A stretch of DNA of 52,374 bases from contig CANGJI010000012.1 in assembly GCA_947454135.1 (NCBI GenBank), positions 1-52,374 on the forward strand, in the 5' to 3' direction. The stretch is from Sphingomonadaceae bacterium. Lineage in GTDB: Bacteria > Pseudomonadota > Alphaproteobacteria > Sphingomonadales > Sphingomonadaceae. Made by a program: the position numbers and the translations under genes. Positions within the stretch are counted from its first letter, which is position 1, and each line of letters begins with the position of its first letter. The notes beneath the pieces are model-generated. The model worked only from the letters and a program-made list of their open reading frames with translations, did no database searches and had not been told where the DNA came from. Positions 35,458 to 44,691 of this stretch are shown here, one piece after another.

Positions 35458-36849
35458 TTGAGCCAGACTGCCGCCTATCGTCCGCCGCGTCCGAATTCGC
35501 TGGGCGCCATCACGGCGCTTCTGCGCGTGGCGCTGCGGGGGGATGGCGATCTGCTCAGCCTGCTGCCGGCAAGCGCCTATCGCTGCGATGTCGGCCCACT
35601 TGGCTATTCGCGGCGCTCGATCCTCATCGTCAACCGGCCCGATGAAGTGCGGCGGGTTCTTTCCGATCCCGAGGGCATATTCCCCAAGAGCGACCTGATG
35701 GTCGATGCGCTCGCCCCGCTGATCGGCGATTCGATTTTCGTCTCCTCGGGCGAGGTGTGGCAGCGTCAGCGCCGGATGATCGATCCGGCCTTCACGATGA
35801 TGCGCGTCAACCGCGCCTTCCCGGCCATGCAGGAAGGCGCAGCAGCCTGCGAGGATATGCTGGCAGCCCGGGCGGCGGACGGCGCACCCTTTTCGCTCGA
35901 TCTCACGATGAGCCACCTCACCGCGGACATCATCTGCCGCACCGTGTTCAGCACCGGGCTCGAAACCGGCGCCGCGCATGACGTGTTCGATGCCTTCACC
36001 GTGTTCGAGCACAGCGTGGCGCAAGTCGAGATCAGGCGGCTGATCATGGACCCGGCCTGGACTGCCGTGCCGCAAAAGGACTTCGTGCTGGAGGCCTGCC
36101 ACCGCATCCGCGGCCATCTTGGCGATCTGCTCGATACCCATCTGGGGCCGAATGGCGAGCATTTCGACGACATTGCCGCCGCCGTCATCGCCGCGCGTGA
36201 CGACTTCACCCGCACCGCCTTCACGCGCGAGGAACTGATCGACCAGCTCGGCGTGCTGTTCCTTGCCGGGCATGAGACCAGCGCAAGTGCGCTCACCTGG
36301 GCGTTCTACCTGCTTGCCATGCAGCCAGCGCTCGTGGCGCGGGTGCGGCAGGAAATCCGCGAGGTTGCGGGCGAGGATGGGCCGATCGGTTTCGAGGAGA
36401 CCAAGCACCTCCTGACCGTGCGCAACGTGTTCCGTGAGACGCTGCGGCTCTATCCGCCGATCACCTTCCTGCCGCGCGTCGCCACGGAAGCGACCACCAT
36501 CGGCGGCAAGCGGATCAAGCGCGGGGCGCTGGTGATGGTGGCGCCCTGGGTGCTGCACCGGCACAAGCGCTTCTGGAAGAACCCAGACGTGTTTGATCCC
36601 GACCGCTTCCTCCCCGCACGGGAGAGCGAACTGACACCCGGGGCCTACATTCCCTTTGGCCAGGGCCCGCGTGTCTGCGCAGGCGCTGCCTTTGCCCTGA
36701 CCGAGGCGGTGCTGCTCATCGCGCGGCTGTTCCGCCACTTCGACTTCCATATCGAGGATGCGGGCGCGGTGCGACCTGCGGCGCGGCTGACCACCCGGCC
36801 TGCCAGGCAAATCATGGTGCGGGTCACGCCCGTGCGTCCCGGAGCGTGA
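35458..36849 (+). CDS. Cytochrome P450 (CYP97/CYP102-like type)
   Basis: A 463-residue P450 starting at TTG 35458; an ATG 31 bases earlier is out of frame. The I-helix is LFLAGHETSASALTWAFY, the ExxR motif is FRETLRLYPPITFLPR, and the heme motif is FGQGPRVCAGAAF with Cys407. The features (HETSA, ETLRLYPP) are those of the CYP102/CYP97/CYP175-like class rather than the CYP153 type. CYP97 and CYP175 members hydroxylate carotene rings, so its place in the crt locus suggests a carotenoid tailoring enzyme. It is divergent from the crtD unit, 92 bases away, and is followed 4 bases later by an ATP-grasp gene. Confidence 0.88.
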   Translation: MSQTAAYRPPRPNSLGAITALLRVALRGDGDLLSLLPASAYRCDVGPLGYSRRSILIVNRPDEVRRVLSDPEGIFPKSDLMVDALAPLIGDSIFVSSGEVWQRQRRMIDPAFTMMRVNRAFPAMQEGAAACEDMLAARAADGAPFSLDLTMSHLTADIICRTVFSTGLETGAAHDVFDAFTVFEHSVAQVEIRRLIMDPAWTAVPQKDFVLEACHRIRGHLGDLLDTHLGPNGEHFDDIAAAVIAARDDFTRTAFTREELIDQLGVLFLAGHETSASALTWAFYLLAMQPALVARVRQEIREVAGEDGPIGFEETKHLLTVRNVFRETLRLYPPITFLPRVATEATTIGGKRIKRGALVMVAPWVLHRHKRFWKNPDVFDPDRFLPARESELTPGAYIPFGQGPRVCAGAAFALTEAVLLIARLFRHFDFHIEDAGAVRPAARLTTRPARQIMVRVTPVRPGA

Positions 36850-36853
36850 CGTC

Positions 36854-37984
36854 ATGACAACAGTCCTGCTCACGCTGGGGAGGCTGCCCAAGGCACTTGA
36901 TCTGGCGCGCGGATTCAGCAAGGCCGGGTGCCGGGTGCTGGTGGCCGAGCCCTATGGCTGGACGCTGGCCGGGGCTTCGCGCCACGTCGCGCGCGAATTC
37001 ACGGTGCCGCCGCCCAGCGCAGGCAAGGCGGCCTATCTTGCGGCGCTGGCAGACATCGTGGCCCGCGAGAAGGTGGATCTGGTCGTGCCGGTCTCGGAAG
37101 AGACGATGCATGTGGCGCACCTTGCAGGCACACTGCCTGAAGGTGTGCGGCTGTTCACGATGCCGCCCGCAGAGGTGCTGGCGCTCCACGACAAGGCAAG
37201 CTTTGTTCGCACCGCGACCGCGCAAGGGCTGGCGGTGCCGGAGAGCGCGCCGCTCGGCTCGCCAGAGGCCGAAAGATTGGCGCAGACGGGCCCGATGGTC
37301 GTGAAGCCGGTGTTTTCATGTTCCGGCAACGGCCTCTCCATCCTGCGCAATGGCGAACCCCTGCCCCCTGCTGATCCGACCGCACCGGCCGTGGTCCAGC
37401 GGTTCGTGGAAGGGCGCGAGCACAGCACCTGCACAATCGCGCAGGGTGGCCGGGTTGTCGCGACCATGGTCTATCGCGGCGCGGTCATGTCGGGCTCGGT
37501 CGCCGTGGCGTTCGAGCGGGTCGCGGTGCCGGCAATCAACGCCTGGGTTGAACAATTCGTCGCAGCTACGCGGTGGAGCGGGTTCATATCCTTCGACTTC
37601 ATCATCGATGCGGCCGGTGTGCCCTATGCCATCGAGTGCAATCCGCGCGCGACAAGCGGCGTCCACTTCTGGGAAGCCGAGGACATCGCCCGGGCCGTGC
37701 TGGAGCCAGGCTGGAGCGGGCCGGTGCGAGTCCGCCAGCACACCACGCTGCAGCAGTTCTACGCCTGCCTCACCGAGACACAGGCCGCGATGCTGCGCAG
37801 ACGCGGGTTCCTGCCGAGCCTCAAAAGCCTCGTCACTACCCGCGATGTCAGCTGGGACTGGCGCGACCCATGGCCCTTCATCAGCATGATCGGCACCTCG
37901 TGGCCGATCATCTGGCAATCGATCACCAAAGGCGCGCGCTTTGGTGAAGTGGCGACACAGGACGTTGGATGGTACCAAAATTGA
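36854..37984 (+). CDS. ATP-grasp enzyme of unknown substrate
   Basis: A 376-residue protein with an N-terminal Rossmann-like part (LLTLGRLPKALDLARGFSKAG) and an ATP-grasp fold. The K of MVVKPVFSCSGNG, the Glu/His region RFVEGREHSTCT and the metal-binding IECNPRATSGVHFWE are all present. Such enzymes ligate a carboxylate to an amine or thiol using ATP. The closest shapes are carbamoyl-phosphate/biotin-carboxylase-like ligases of unknown target. It starts 4 bases after the P450 stop, so the pair is one transcript. A role in conjugating a carotenoid or other P450 product is inference. Confidence 0.8.
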   Translation: MTTVLLTLGRLPKALDLARGFSKAGCRVLVAEPYGWTLAGASRHVAREFTVPPPSAGKAAYLAALADIVAREKVDLVVPVSEETMHVAHLAGTLPEGVRLFTMPPAEVLALHDKASFVRTATAQGLAVPESAPLGSPEAERLAQTGPMVVKPVFSCSGNGLSILRNGEPLPPADPTAPAVVQRFVEGREHSTCTIAQGGRVVATMVYRGAVMSGSVAVAFERVAVPAINAWVEQFVAATRWSGFISFDFIIDAAGVPYAIECNPRATSGVHFWEAEDIARAVLEPGWSGPVRVRQHTTLQQFYACLTETQAAMLRRRGFLPSLKSLVTTRDVSWDWRDPWPFISMIGTSWPIIWQSITKGARFGEVATQDVGWYQN

Positions 37985-38111
37985 AGGAAATTCGTCGGCC
38001 TGGTCTGCCACCTGACCCTGTTCGATGCCGAATTGGTCCTTGCAGCGCTTGCGCTCGCGACGTGGTATTGCAAACTCATGGACTGTGCGCAGCCTGGCGG
38101 GAGCGGTAATA

Positions 38112-38966
38112 ATGGCGACACACCATGCTGAAGGCGATGCCGCGGGAGCGGCAGAACGGACATCTGAGACGCCAGGGGCCTCGCCGCTGATCTATCGGAC
38201 AAGGCTGCCGGTGCGCATCTGGCACTGGACCAATGCGCTCACCATCTTCGTCATGTTGATGAGCGGGATGATGATCTTCAACGCCCATCCCCGGCTCTAT
38301 TGGGGCGTCTATGGCGCGAACCTCGATACGCCGTGGCTGGTCATCGGCAACCGGGGAACGAGCGGTTACCTGCAACTGCTCGGCATCGAGATCCCGACGA
38401 CGGGCGTCCTTGGCTATGCCCAGAACACGGCGAACGCCTTCCCCCCGCTGGTCACGATCCCGTCGACCTACAGCCTCGCCGATGCGCGGCAATGGCATTT
38501 CGCGTTTGCCTGGGTGCTGCTGATCAGCGCCTCGCTGTTCATGGTATACAACATCATTTCCGGGCACTTGCGCCGCGATCTTGCATTGAAGCCTGAAGAA
38601 CGCAGCATCTCGCACCTGTGGCACGACATCAAAGAGCATGCCCGTCTGCGCTTCCCCACCGGAGAAGCAGCAAGAGCATACAATCCGCTCCAGAAGATCG
38701 CCTATCTCGGCGTGCTCTTCGTGCTGATCCCGACCGTGATCCTGACCGGCTGCACAATGTCGCCCACGCTCGACGCGGCCTTCCCGTGGCTGCCCGAACT
38801 TTTCGGCGGACGGGCCTCGGCGCGCTCGATCCACTTCCTCTGCGCAGGCGGGTTTGCCCTGTTCATCGTTGTCCACCTGCTGGCAGTCGTGCTGGCAGGC
38901 CCCTTCAATGAACTGCGCTCGATCATCACGGGCTGGTACCGTCTGCCCAAGGAGCGTGAACAGTGA
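38112..38966 (+). CDS. Cytochrome b561-type membrane protein
   Basis: A 284-residue protein from ATG 38112 (GGGAGCGG upstream; the longer frame begins in intergenic sequence). RIWHWTNALTIFVMLMSGMM opens a four-helix heme b domain, followed by RQWHFAFAWVLLISASLFMVYN and HFLCAGGFALFIVVHLL. The histidines in these helices can ligate two hemes. Cytochromes of this kind pass electrons between the quinone pool and a periplasmic enzyme. It overlaps the start of the molybdopterin gene by four bases (GTGA), so they should form one complex. Confidence 0.88.
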   Translation: MATHHAEGDAAGAAERTSETPGASPLIYRTRLPVRIWHWTNALTIFVMLMSGMMIFNAHPRLYWGVYGANLDTPWLVIGNRGTSGYLQLLGIEIPTTGVLGYAQNTANAFPPLVTIPSTYSLADARQWHFAFAWVLLISASLFMVYNIISGHLRRDLALKPEERSISHLWHDIKEHARLRFPTGEAARAYNPLQKIAYLGVLFVLIPTVILTGCTMSPTLDAAFPWLPELFGGRASARSIHFLCAGGFALFIVVHLLAVVLAGPFNELRSIITGWYRLPKEREQ

Positions 38967-39760
38967 GCAAGGACAAGACCCCCGGCCTCATCCTTCCTGC
39001 CGAGCGCCCCTCCTCCCTGGTCACGCGGCGTAACGCGCTTGTCGGCGGTGCCGGCCTGCTGCTGGCGGGCTGCGACCAGATCAATGCCTCGCCAACGGTG
39101 AAATCATTCCTCAGCCTCGGCGAACAGGCGACGCACCGCGCGCAGCGTCTCGTAACGGACCGTAACGCGCTGGCGCAGGAGTTCAGCCGGGCCGAAATGT
39201 CGCCGGTGTTCCGCCAGAACGGCAACCAGAACCCCGGTACGGCGGAGTACAACGCGCTCGCGGCGAACAGGTTTGCCGACTGGACCTTGGCGGTAGACGG
39301 CATGGTCGCGCATCCGCTGCGGATCAGCCTGGCGCAGCTGATGGCCGCGCCACGGCGCACGCAGATCACGCGGCATGACTGCGTGGAAGGCTGGAGCGCG
39401 ATCGGCGAATGGTCGGGCGTGCCGCTCGGCCTGATCCTGCGGCGCGCGGGTCTTTCGGGCAATGCGAAGTATGTGGTGTTCCACTGCGCCGACAGTACCG
39501 GCGGGGCTCCCTACTATGAGAGCATCGACCTGATCGATGCCTTCCACCCGCAGACGATCCTCGCGACCCACATGAACGGCGAACTGCTCACCATCGGCCA
39601 TGGCGCGCCGCTGCGCCTCAGGGTCGAGCGGCAACTGGGCTACAAGCAGGCGAAGTACGTCATGCGCGTGGAAGCGGTCGCCTCACTCGACGGCCTCTAT
39701 GGCGGCGGTGGCGGATACTGGGAAGATCACCGCGGTTACCAGTGGTTCGCCGGGATCTGA
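38963..39760 (+). CDS. Sulfite-oxidase-family molybdopterin oxidoreductase, predicted Tat lipoprotein
   Basis: A 265-residue protein, GTG start overlapping the upstream TGA. The N-terminus has twin arginines (VTRRNALVGGAG) and a lipobox LLAGC with Cys37, so export by Tat and lipid anchoring are predicted. The oxidoreductase domain has the Mo-ligand Cys140 in RHDCVEGWSAIGEW, then SGVPLGLILRRAGL, VFHCADSTGGAPYYESID and HGAPLRLRVERQLGYKQAKYV. With the cytochrome b561 it resembles MsrP/MsrQ-like repair or sulfite-oxidising systems, but the partner differs from MsrQ. The substrate is unknown. Confidence 0.85.
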   Translation: MSKDKTPGLILPAERPSSLVTRRNALVGGAGLLLAGCDQINASPTVKSFLSLGEQATHRAQRLVTDRNALAQEFSRAEMSPVFRQNGNQNPGTAEYNALAANRFADWTLAVDGMVAHPLRISLAQLMAAPRRTQITRHDCVEGWSAIGEWSGVPLGLILRRAGLSGNAKYVVFHCADSTGGAPYYESIDLIDAFHPQTILATHMNGELLTIGHGAPLRLRVERQLGYKQAKYVMRVEAVASLDGLYGGGGGYWEDHRGYQWFAGI

Positions 39761-39761
39761 T

Positions 39762-40778
39762 CTAGACCTTCACGATACCCTGCTCGATCAGGCTCTTCGC
39801 GCAATCGACGATCGATTGTTCGGCAGGCCGCGTCTTCCAGCCGAGCCGCTCGAGCGCATGGGCGGCGCTCGCATCGCGGACATTGCCAAGTTCGCCGACG
39901 ACCTGCCGGATCAGCGGATTGAACTTGGCGGCAAAGCGCACGATCCAGTCCGGCAGGCGGCGTGTTGGCACCTTGCGCGCCTCCAGCGGCATGGCACTGC
40001 GCAGGATCGCCGCAACTTCGGCCATCTTGAGGAACGGTCCGGACGCAATGAAGCGTTCGCCGTCGAGGCCGGGTTCAGTCAGCACACGGACGTGGAGATC
40101 GGCCAGATCGCGCACATCGACGATGCCGAAGCCGAGATCGGGGCAGCCGGGAAGCGCGCCCGAGAGCAGCTGGTTGACCATCTCGATCGAGGCGGAGAAA
40201 TCCCTGCCCCAGACCGGGCCCAGCACCGCAGCCGGATTGATCGAGAGGAACTCCATGCCGGTTCCCTCCTTCGCCATCCAGTCGCGCGCGGCGCGCTCGG
40301 CGATGGTCTTGGATTTGACGTAGGCATAGGCATCGCGGCTGTGGACGTTGGTCCAGTCCGCCTCGGTGAAATGGTGCTGCCCCTTCCCGTGGCCATAGGC
40401 GATAGCCGCGACGGACGACGTCTGCACAAAGCGCTGGACCCCGGCGGCCTTCGCGATCCGCAAGGTCCGGATCGTGCCTTCCCGCGCAGGGATGATGAGA
40501 TCGTCGGGATTGCGCGGAGGCTTGCTGCTGAAAGGCGAGGCAACGTGGAGGACATGGCTGCAACCGGCCATGGCCTCGGCCCAGCCCGCATCGGCGGTGA
40601 GATCGGCCGCAAAGAACTTCAGCGTGTCGGGCGTGCCGCCGAGCAGCGGGCGCAGTTCGGCCTCGCGCTTCAGGCTGCGGACCGTGGTGTGGACTGTCCA
40701 GCCTTCGGCGAGGAGCTGCTGGATGATGAAGCCGGCGATGTAGCCGCTGCCACCGGAGACGAGGACTGTCCTGGACAT
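39762..40778 (-). CDS. NAD-dependent epimerase/dehydratase (extended SDR, DFR-like)
   Basis: A 338-residue extended SDR. The cofactor motif VSGGSGYIAGFIIQQLLAEG is at the N-terminus, followed by VLHVASPFSS, QTSSVAAIAYG and the active YAYVKSK. It resembles the dihydroflavonol-4-reductase/cinnamoyl-CoA reductase group, which in bacteria acts on various ketones or aldehydes. It ends one base after the molybdopterin gene on the other strand and follows a classical SDR gene 11 bases upstream, with GAAGGG before the ATG. Confidence 0.86.
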   Translation of the reverse strand: MSRTVLVSGGSGYIAGFIIQQLLAEGWTVHTTVRSLKREAELRPLLGGTPDTLKFFAADLTADAGWAEAMAGCSHVLHVASPFSSKPPRNPDDLIIPAREGTIRTLRIAKAAGVQRFVQTSSVAAIAYGHGKGQHHFTEADWTNVHSRDAYAYVKSKTIAERAARDWMAKEGTGMEFLSINPAAVLGPVWGRDFSASIEMVNQLLSGALPGCPDLGFGIVDVRDLADLHVRVLTEPGLDGERFIASGPFLKMAEVAAILRSAMPLEARKVPTRRLPDWIVRFAAKFNPLIRQVVGELGNVRDASAAHALERLGWKTRPAEQSIVDCAKSLIEQGIVKV

Positions 40779-40789
40779 GTGAATTCCCT

Positions 40790-41512
40790 TCAGAACCGCA
40801 GCATGATCGATCGGGCGAGCGCTGGCGAGATCGAATAGACCGCGCGCAGGAACTTCACCATGCCGACATTGGCCTCATTCTTGCTGCCTTCCATTGCGGC
40901 GATGATCTGGCGCGCGCATGCCTCGGGCGTGAGCTTGGAGCCGCCCATCGCCGCAGTCATCTGCGTATCCACCACTGGCGGCAGCGCTTCGAGCACGTGG
41001 ATGCCGGTGCCCTTCAATTGCGCGCGCAGCCCCTGCGTGTAGCTGCGCAATGCAGCCTTGGTGGCGCAATAGAGCGGCGCACCGGCGCTCGGCGCGATGG
41101 CGAGGCCGGAGGTCACGTTCACGATCATCGCTTCTGGGCGCGCGCGCAGGGTCGGCATCAGCGCGCCGATCAGGCGGATCGGCGCGTGAAGATTGAGCCA
41201 CAGGGTGCGCTCGTCATCCTCTGCGACAGGCGGCGCGATGCGGAAATCGTGGTCCGCACCCATCCCGGCATTGTTGACGAGGATATCGATGGACCGCTCG
41301 CCCAGCCCGGCCAGCACGGCCTCGATACCCGCAGGCCCGGCCAGATCAGCGGGAATGACCTCGAAGCCTTCCGCCCGCGCGGCTTCGATGCGCGCCGGAG
41401 TCCGGCCCGTGACAATCAGCGACGCACCTTTATCGCGCAGTTGCCGCGCGAGACGCAGACCGATCCCGTCCGTCCCGCCCGTCAACAGGATCGTCTTTCC
41501 TTGCAATTTCAC
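40790..41512 (-). CDS. Short-chain dehydrogenase/reductase
   Basis: A 240-residue classical SDR. Motifs are TGGTDGIGLRLA, NNAGMG, the catalytic Ser in VNVTSGLA and YCATK, in good order. The pattern (TPARIEAA, LPPVVDTQMTA) is like DltE-type SDRs. NAD(P)-dependent oxidation or reduction of an alcohol/ketone is expected. A GTG start at 41512 is used. It sits between gor and the extended SDR in one leftward group, 57 bases after the gor stop. Confidence 0.86.
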   Translation of the reverse strand: MKLQGKTILLTGGTDGIGLRLARQLRDKGASLIVTGRTPARIEAARAEGFEVIPADLAGPAGIEAVLAGLGERSIDILVNNAGMGADHDFRIAPPVAEDDERTLWLNLHAPIRLIGALMPTLRARPEAMIVNVTSGLAIAPSAGAPLYCATKAALRSYTQGLRAQLKGTGIHVLEALPPVVDTQMTAAMGGSKLTPEACARQIIAAMEGSKNEANVGMVKFLRAVYSISPALARSIMLRF

Positions 41513-41569
41513 GCCATTCCCCCGTGCTGTTTCGCGGGAGACTAGCGATCAGGTTGCAATATGCAACCT

Positions 41570-42925
41570 TCACTTCATCAGCACGAGCTCCTCGGCCATC
41601 GACGGGTGAAGTGCTACCGTTGCGTCGAAATCGGCCTTGGTAAGACCAGCTTTGACCGCGATGGCCGCAGCCTGAAGGATCTCCGGCGCTTCGGGGCCGA
41701 TCATATGGATCCCCAGCACACGGTCGGTCGCTGCATCGACGATCATCTTGTACAGCCCGCGCTCGGGCCGGTGCGCAAAGATGTTCTTCATCGGGCGGAA
41801 ATCCGAGGAATAGACCTTGATCGAACCGTACTTGTTGCGCGCCTCGCCCTCTGTCGGCCCGACCCCGGCCAGCGGGGGCTGCGAGAACACGGCGCTGGGG
41901 ATGCAGCTGTAGTCGATCGTGACGTGCTTGCCGCCGAACACGCGGTCCGCAAAGGCCTGCCCTTCGCGGATGGCGACCGGCGTCAGTTGCACGCGGTCCG
42001 TTACGTCACCCACCGCGTAGATGCTGGGGCAGCTCGTCTGGGCACGTTCGTCGACGATGATCTCGCCGTTCTTGCCAAGCTTGACCCCGGCCGTCTCGAG
42101 CCCGAGCCCGTCCGTCTTGGGACGGCGGCCCGTGGCGACGAGCACCTGATCGGCAAGGATCGGATCGGGCTGGCCCTTGAGCCAGACTTCAAGCAACCCG
42201 TCGTCGCGCTTGACCACCTTCTCGAACGGGCAGTTGAAGCGATACTGGATCCCGCGTGCCATGGTGATCTGAAGCAGGCGGTCGCGCAGGGCCTCGTCAT
42301 ACGTGCGCAGCAGGGTTTCCGAGCGGTTGACCACCGTTACGTGACTGCCGAGAGCGTTGAAGATGCCGGCGAATTCCATCGCGATATAGCCCGCGCCGGA
42401 AATCACCACGCGGCTGGGGAACTTCTCCAGATGGAACACTTCATTGGACGTGATGCAGTGCTCGGCGCCCTCGAACTCGGGCATGACCGGCCAGGCGCCG
42501 GTGGCGACGAGGATGTGCTTCGCAGTGATCTCGCGGCCCGAGGCGAGGCGCACCGAATGCGGGCCGGTAACGACCGCGCGCTCAAGAAAGCGCTCGACCT
42601 TGTGGGTCTCAAGCGTGGAGGTGTAGGCCGCATTGAGCCGGTCGACATCGCGCAGCACGGCATCGCGCAAGGTCGGCCAGTCGAAACTGGTGTTCTCGAC
42701 CGTCCAGCCATAGTTCGCCGCGTCCTGCAGTTCCTCGGCGAAGTGCGAGCCATAGACCAGCAGCTTCTTGGGCACGCAGCCGCGGATGACGCAGGTACCG
42801 CCGACGCGGAACTCCTCCGCGACTGCGACCCGCGCGCCGTGGCTCGCCGCGATACGGCTGGCGCGCACGCCGCCCGAACCTGCGCCAATGACAAAGAGAT
42901 CGTAGTCGTATTGAACGTCGCTCAT
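41570..42925 (-). CDS. gor: Glutathione-disulfide reductase
   Basis: A 451-residue FAD disulfide reductase. The N-terminal FAD motif is GAGSGGVRASR, the redox pair Cys45/Cys50 is in GGTCVIRGCVPKK, and the second dinucleotide motif is SGAGYIAMEFAGI. The C-terminal ALHPSMAEELV holds the catalytic His-Glu of the partner subunit. The residues GSHF after CVPKK and the lack of a lipoamide-type tail favour glutathione over dihydrolipoamide. It keeps glutathione reduced with NADPH, which the pnt operon helps supply. It is downstream of pgi, in the same direction. Confidence 0.93.
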   Translation of the reverse strand: MSDVQYDYDLFVIGAGSGGVRASRIAASHGARVAVAEEFRVGGTCVIRGCVPKKLLVYGSHFAEELQDAANYGWTVENTSFDWPTLRDAVLRDVDRLNAAYTSTLETHKVERFLERAVVTGPHSVRLASGREITAKHILVATGAWPVMPEFEGAEHCITSNEVFHLEKFPSRVVISGAGYIAMEFAGIFNALGSHVTVVNRSETLLRTYDEALRDRLLQITMARGIQYRFNCPFEKVVKRDDGLLEVWLKGQPDPILADQVLVATGRRPKTDGLGLETAGVKLGKNGEIIVDERAQTSCPSIYAVGDVTDRVQLTPVAIREGQAFADRVFGGKHVTIDYSCIPSAVFSQPPLAGVGPTEGEARNKYGSIKVYSSDFRPMKNIFAHRPERGLYKMIVDAATDRVLGIHMIGPEAPEILQAAAIAVKAGLTKADFDATVALHPSMAEELVLMK

Positions 42926-43028
42926 CTGGGGCTCCTCGTGCGAGGCCCTATATGGAGACGCATCCCCTCCCCCGCCAGACTAAATGAACCTCTGGCAATG
43001 CGCTTCCGGGTCGCGCGATGCGGCAGCT

Positions 43029-44552
43029 TCAGCCGTCGATCCCGGCAGCGGCCAGCAGCGCGGTGGTAGAGGGATCGAACGTGGCATCGCCGGTCTCGAT
43101 CGACTTGGCGATAGCCTTGCCAAGCTCGACGCCGAACTGGTCGAAGGGATTGACGCCCAGCATCATCGCCGAAACGAACGTGCGATGCTCATGAAAGGCG
43201 ATCAGGCTGCCAAGGGTCGCGGCCCCCAGTTCATCGCACAGGATCGTCGCGGAAGGCCGGTCGCCCGGATAATCGCGCGCCATGTCCTCACCGCCAGCCT
43301 TGCCCGCCATCAGCGCAGCGCCCTGCGCGAAGCAGTTCGCCAGCAAGGTGCGGTGGTGTGCCGGATCGAAATCGTGGCCCGGCACGCTGACCGCAAGGAA
43401 ATCCACCGGGATCAGGTGCGTGCCCTGGTGGAGCAACTGGAACACCGCATGCTGGGCATCGGTGCCGACCCCGCCCCAGGTGACCGGGGCGCTGGGTCGG
43501 GCGAGCGGGGTGCCATCCGCCAGAACCCGCTTGCCGTTCGATTCCATTTCCAGCTGCTGGAGGTAGCTCGGCAGCAGGCGCAGGCGCTCGTCGTAGGCGA
43601 ACACGGCCCGGCTGCCGCAGCCGCGAGCCTGCGTGTAGTAGAGATCGGCAAAGGCGGCGCGGATCACGACGTTCTCGGAAACCGGCGCTTCGAGGAAATG
43701 CCGATCGATGGCGGCGGCACCGGCGAGGAAGGCGGAAAAGCCGTCCCAGCCCAGCGCAAGTGCGATGGGGAAGCCGATGGAGGACCACAGCGAGTAGCGC
43801 CCACCAACGGTTTCGGCGAAAGGCAGTACGCGCGTTTCATCGACGCCCCAGGCCACAGCCCGGTCCGGCGCGGCCGTCAGCGCGACGACGCGGCCGAACG
43901 GGTCCTCGACCCCGCCTTCGCGCAGCCAATCGAGCGCGCTGACGGCGTTCATCAGCGTTTCGGTGGTGGTGAATGTCTTGGAGGCGACCGCGATCAGGGT
44001 GGTGGCAGGATCGCACTGGACCGTCGCCGCGGCGAGCGCGGCAGCATCGACGTTGGAGACAACGTGGACGGCAACCTTGGCGTCTTCCCGCGCGAGCGCA
44101 TCGATGGCGAGCGCTGGGCCGAGCGCCGAGCCGCCGATGCCGATATGGATCAGGCTCTTCACCTCGCCGAGCAGGCCTTCATGGATTGCCTCGACCAGCG
44201 CGTGCATGCGGTCGTGGAAACGCTCGGCTTCCTCGGCTGCAGCGGGATTGCCCACCCCGCGTTCGGCCGTGTGCGTCGCCGCGCGGCCTTCGGTGTTGTT
44301 GATGAGCGCACCGGCAAACAGCGCCTCGCGGCTCCCCGCAAGATCGACCGCTGCGGCGATCTGGCCGAGCACGGCTTCGACATCCGCCGAAAGGTGGGTC
44401 TTGGACCAATCGAAGCGAATCGGGCCGCCGGGGAGATCGAGCACCGCCGCGTAACGATCAAGCCGTGCTGGATCGGCAAAAAGCTCGGTCAGCGTGGGGC
44501 GAGAGAGGCTCTCGAGCGCAGTCCAGAGCGGGGCGGTATCGGTGGCGGCCAT
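43029..44552 (-). CDS. pgi: Glucose-6-phosphate isomerase
   Basis: A 507-residue sugar isomerase with the family blocks IGIGGSALGPALA, VASKTFTTTETLMN, the signature GGRYSLWSSIGFPIAL and SFCAGSRFGV-type C-terminal LGVNPFDQFGVELGK. It interconverts glucose 6-phosphate and fructose 6-phosphate in the cytoplasm. The ATG at 44552 shares a 139-bp divergent region with lepB. It is 103 bases before gor and may be cotranscribed with it. Enough of the protein is conserved to exclude the cupin-type isomerase. Confidence 0.96.
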   Translation of the reverse strand: MAATDTAPLWTALESLSRPTLTELFADPARLDRYAAVLDLPGGPIRFDWSKTHLSADVEAVLGQIAAAVDLAGSREALFAGALINNTEGRAATHTAERGVGNPAAAEEAERFHDRMHALVEAIHEGLLGEVKSLIHIGIGGSALGPALAIDALAREDAKVAVHVVSNVDAAALAAATVQCDPATTLIAVASKTFTTTETLMNAVSALDWLREGGVEDPFGRVVALTAAPDRAVAWGVDETRVLPFAETVGGRYSLWSSIGFPIALALGWDGFSAFLAGAAAIDRHFLEAPVSENVVIRAAFADLYYTQARGCGSRAVFAYDERLRLLPSYLQQLEMESNGKRVLADGTPLARPSAPVTWGGVGTDAQHAVFQLLHQGTHLIPVDFLAVSVPGHDFDPAHHRTLLANCFAQGAALMAGKAGGEDMARDYPGDRPSATILCDELGAATLGSLIAFHEHRTFVSAMMLGVNPFDQFGVELGKAIAKSIETGDATFDPSTTALLAAAGIDG

Positions 44553-44691
44553 GTGTCGTCTCCTGAAGTTGAGCGGGCGTACCCCGCCCGTTCGACGAAG
44601 CGCAAGGGATCGCCGACCAGTGCGGCTGCTAAATTCGTCTGCACAGCGCTATCGGTGCAGTCTGCGCTTGACGGATGCGAGGCCCCTCCAC

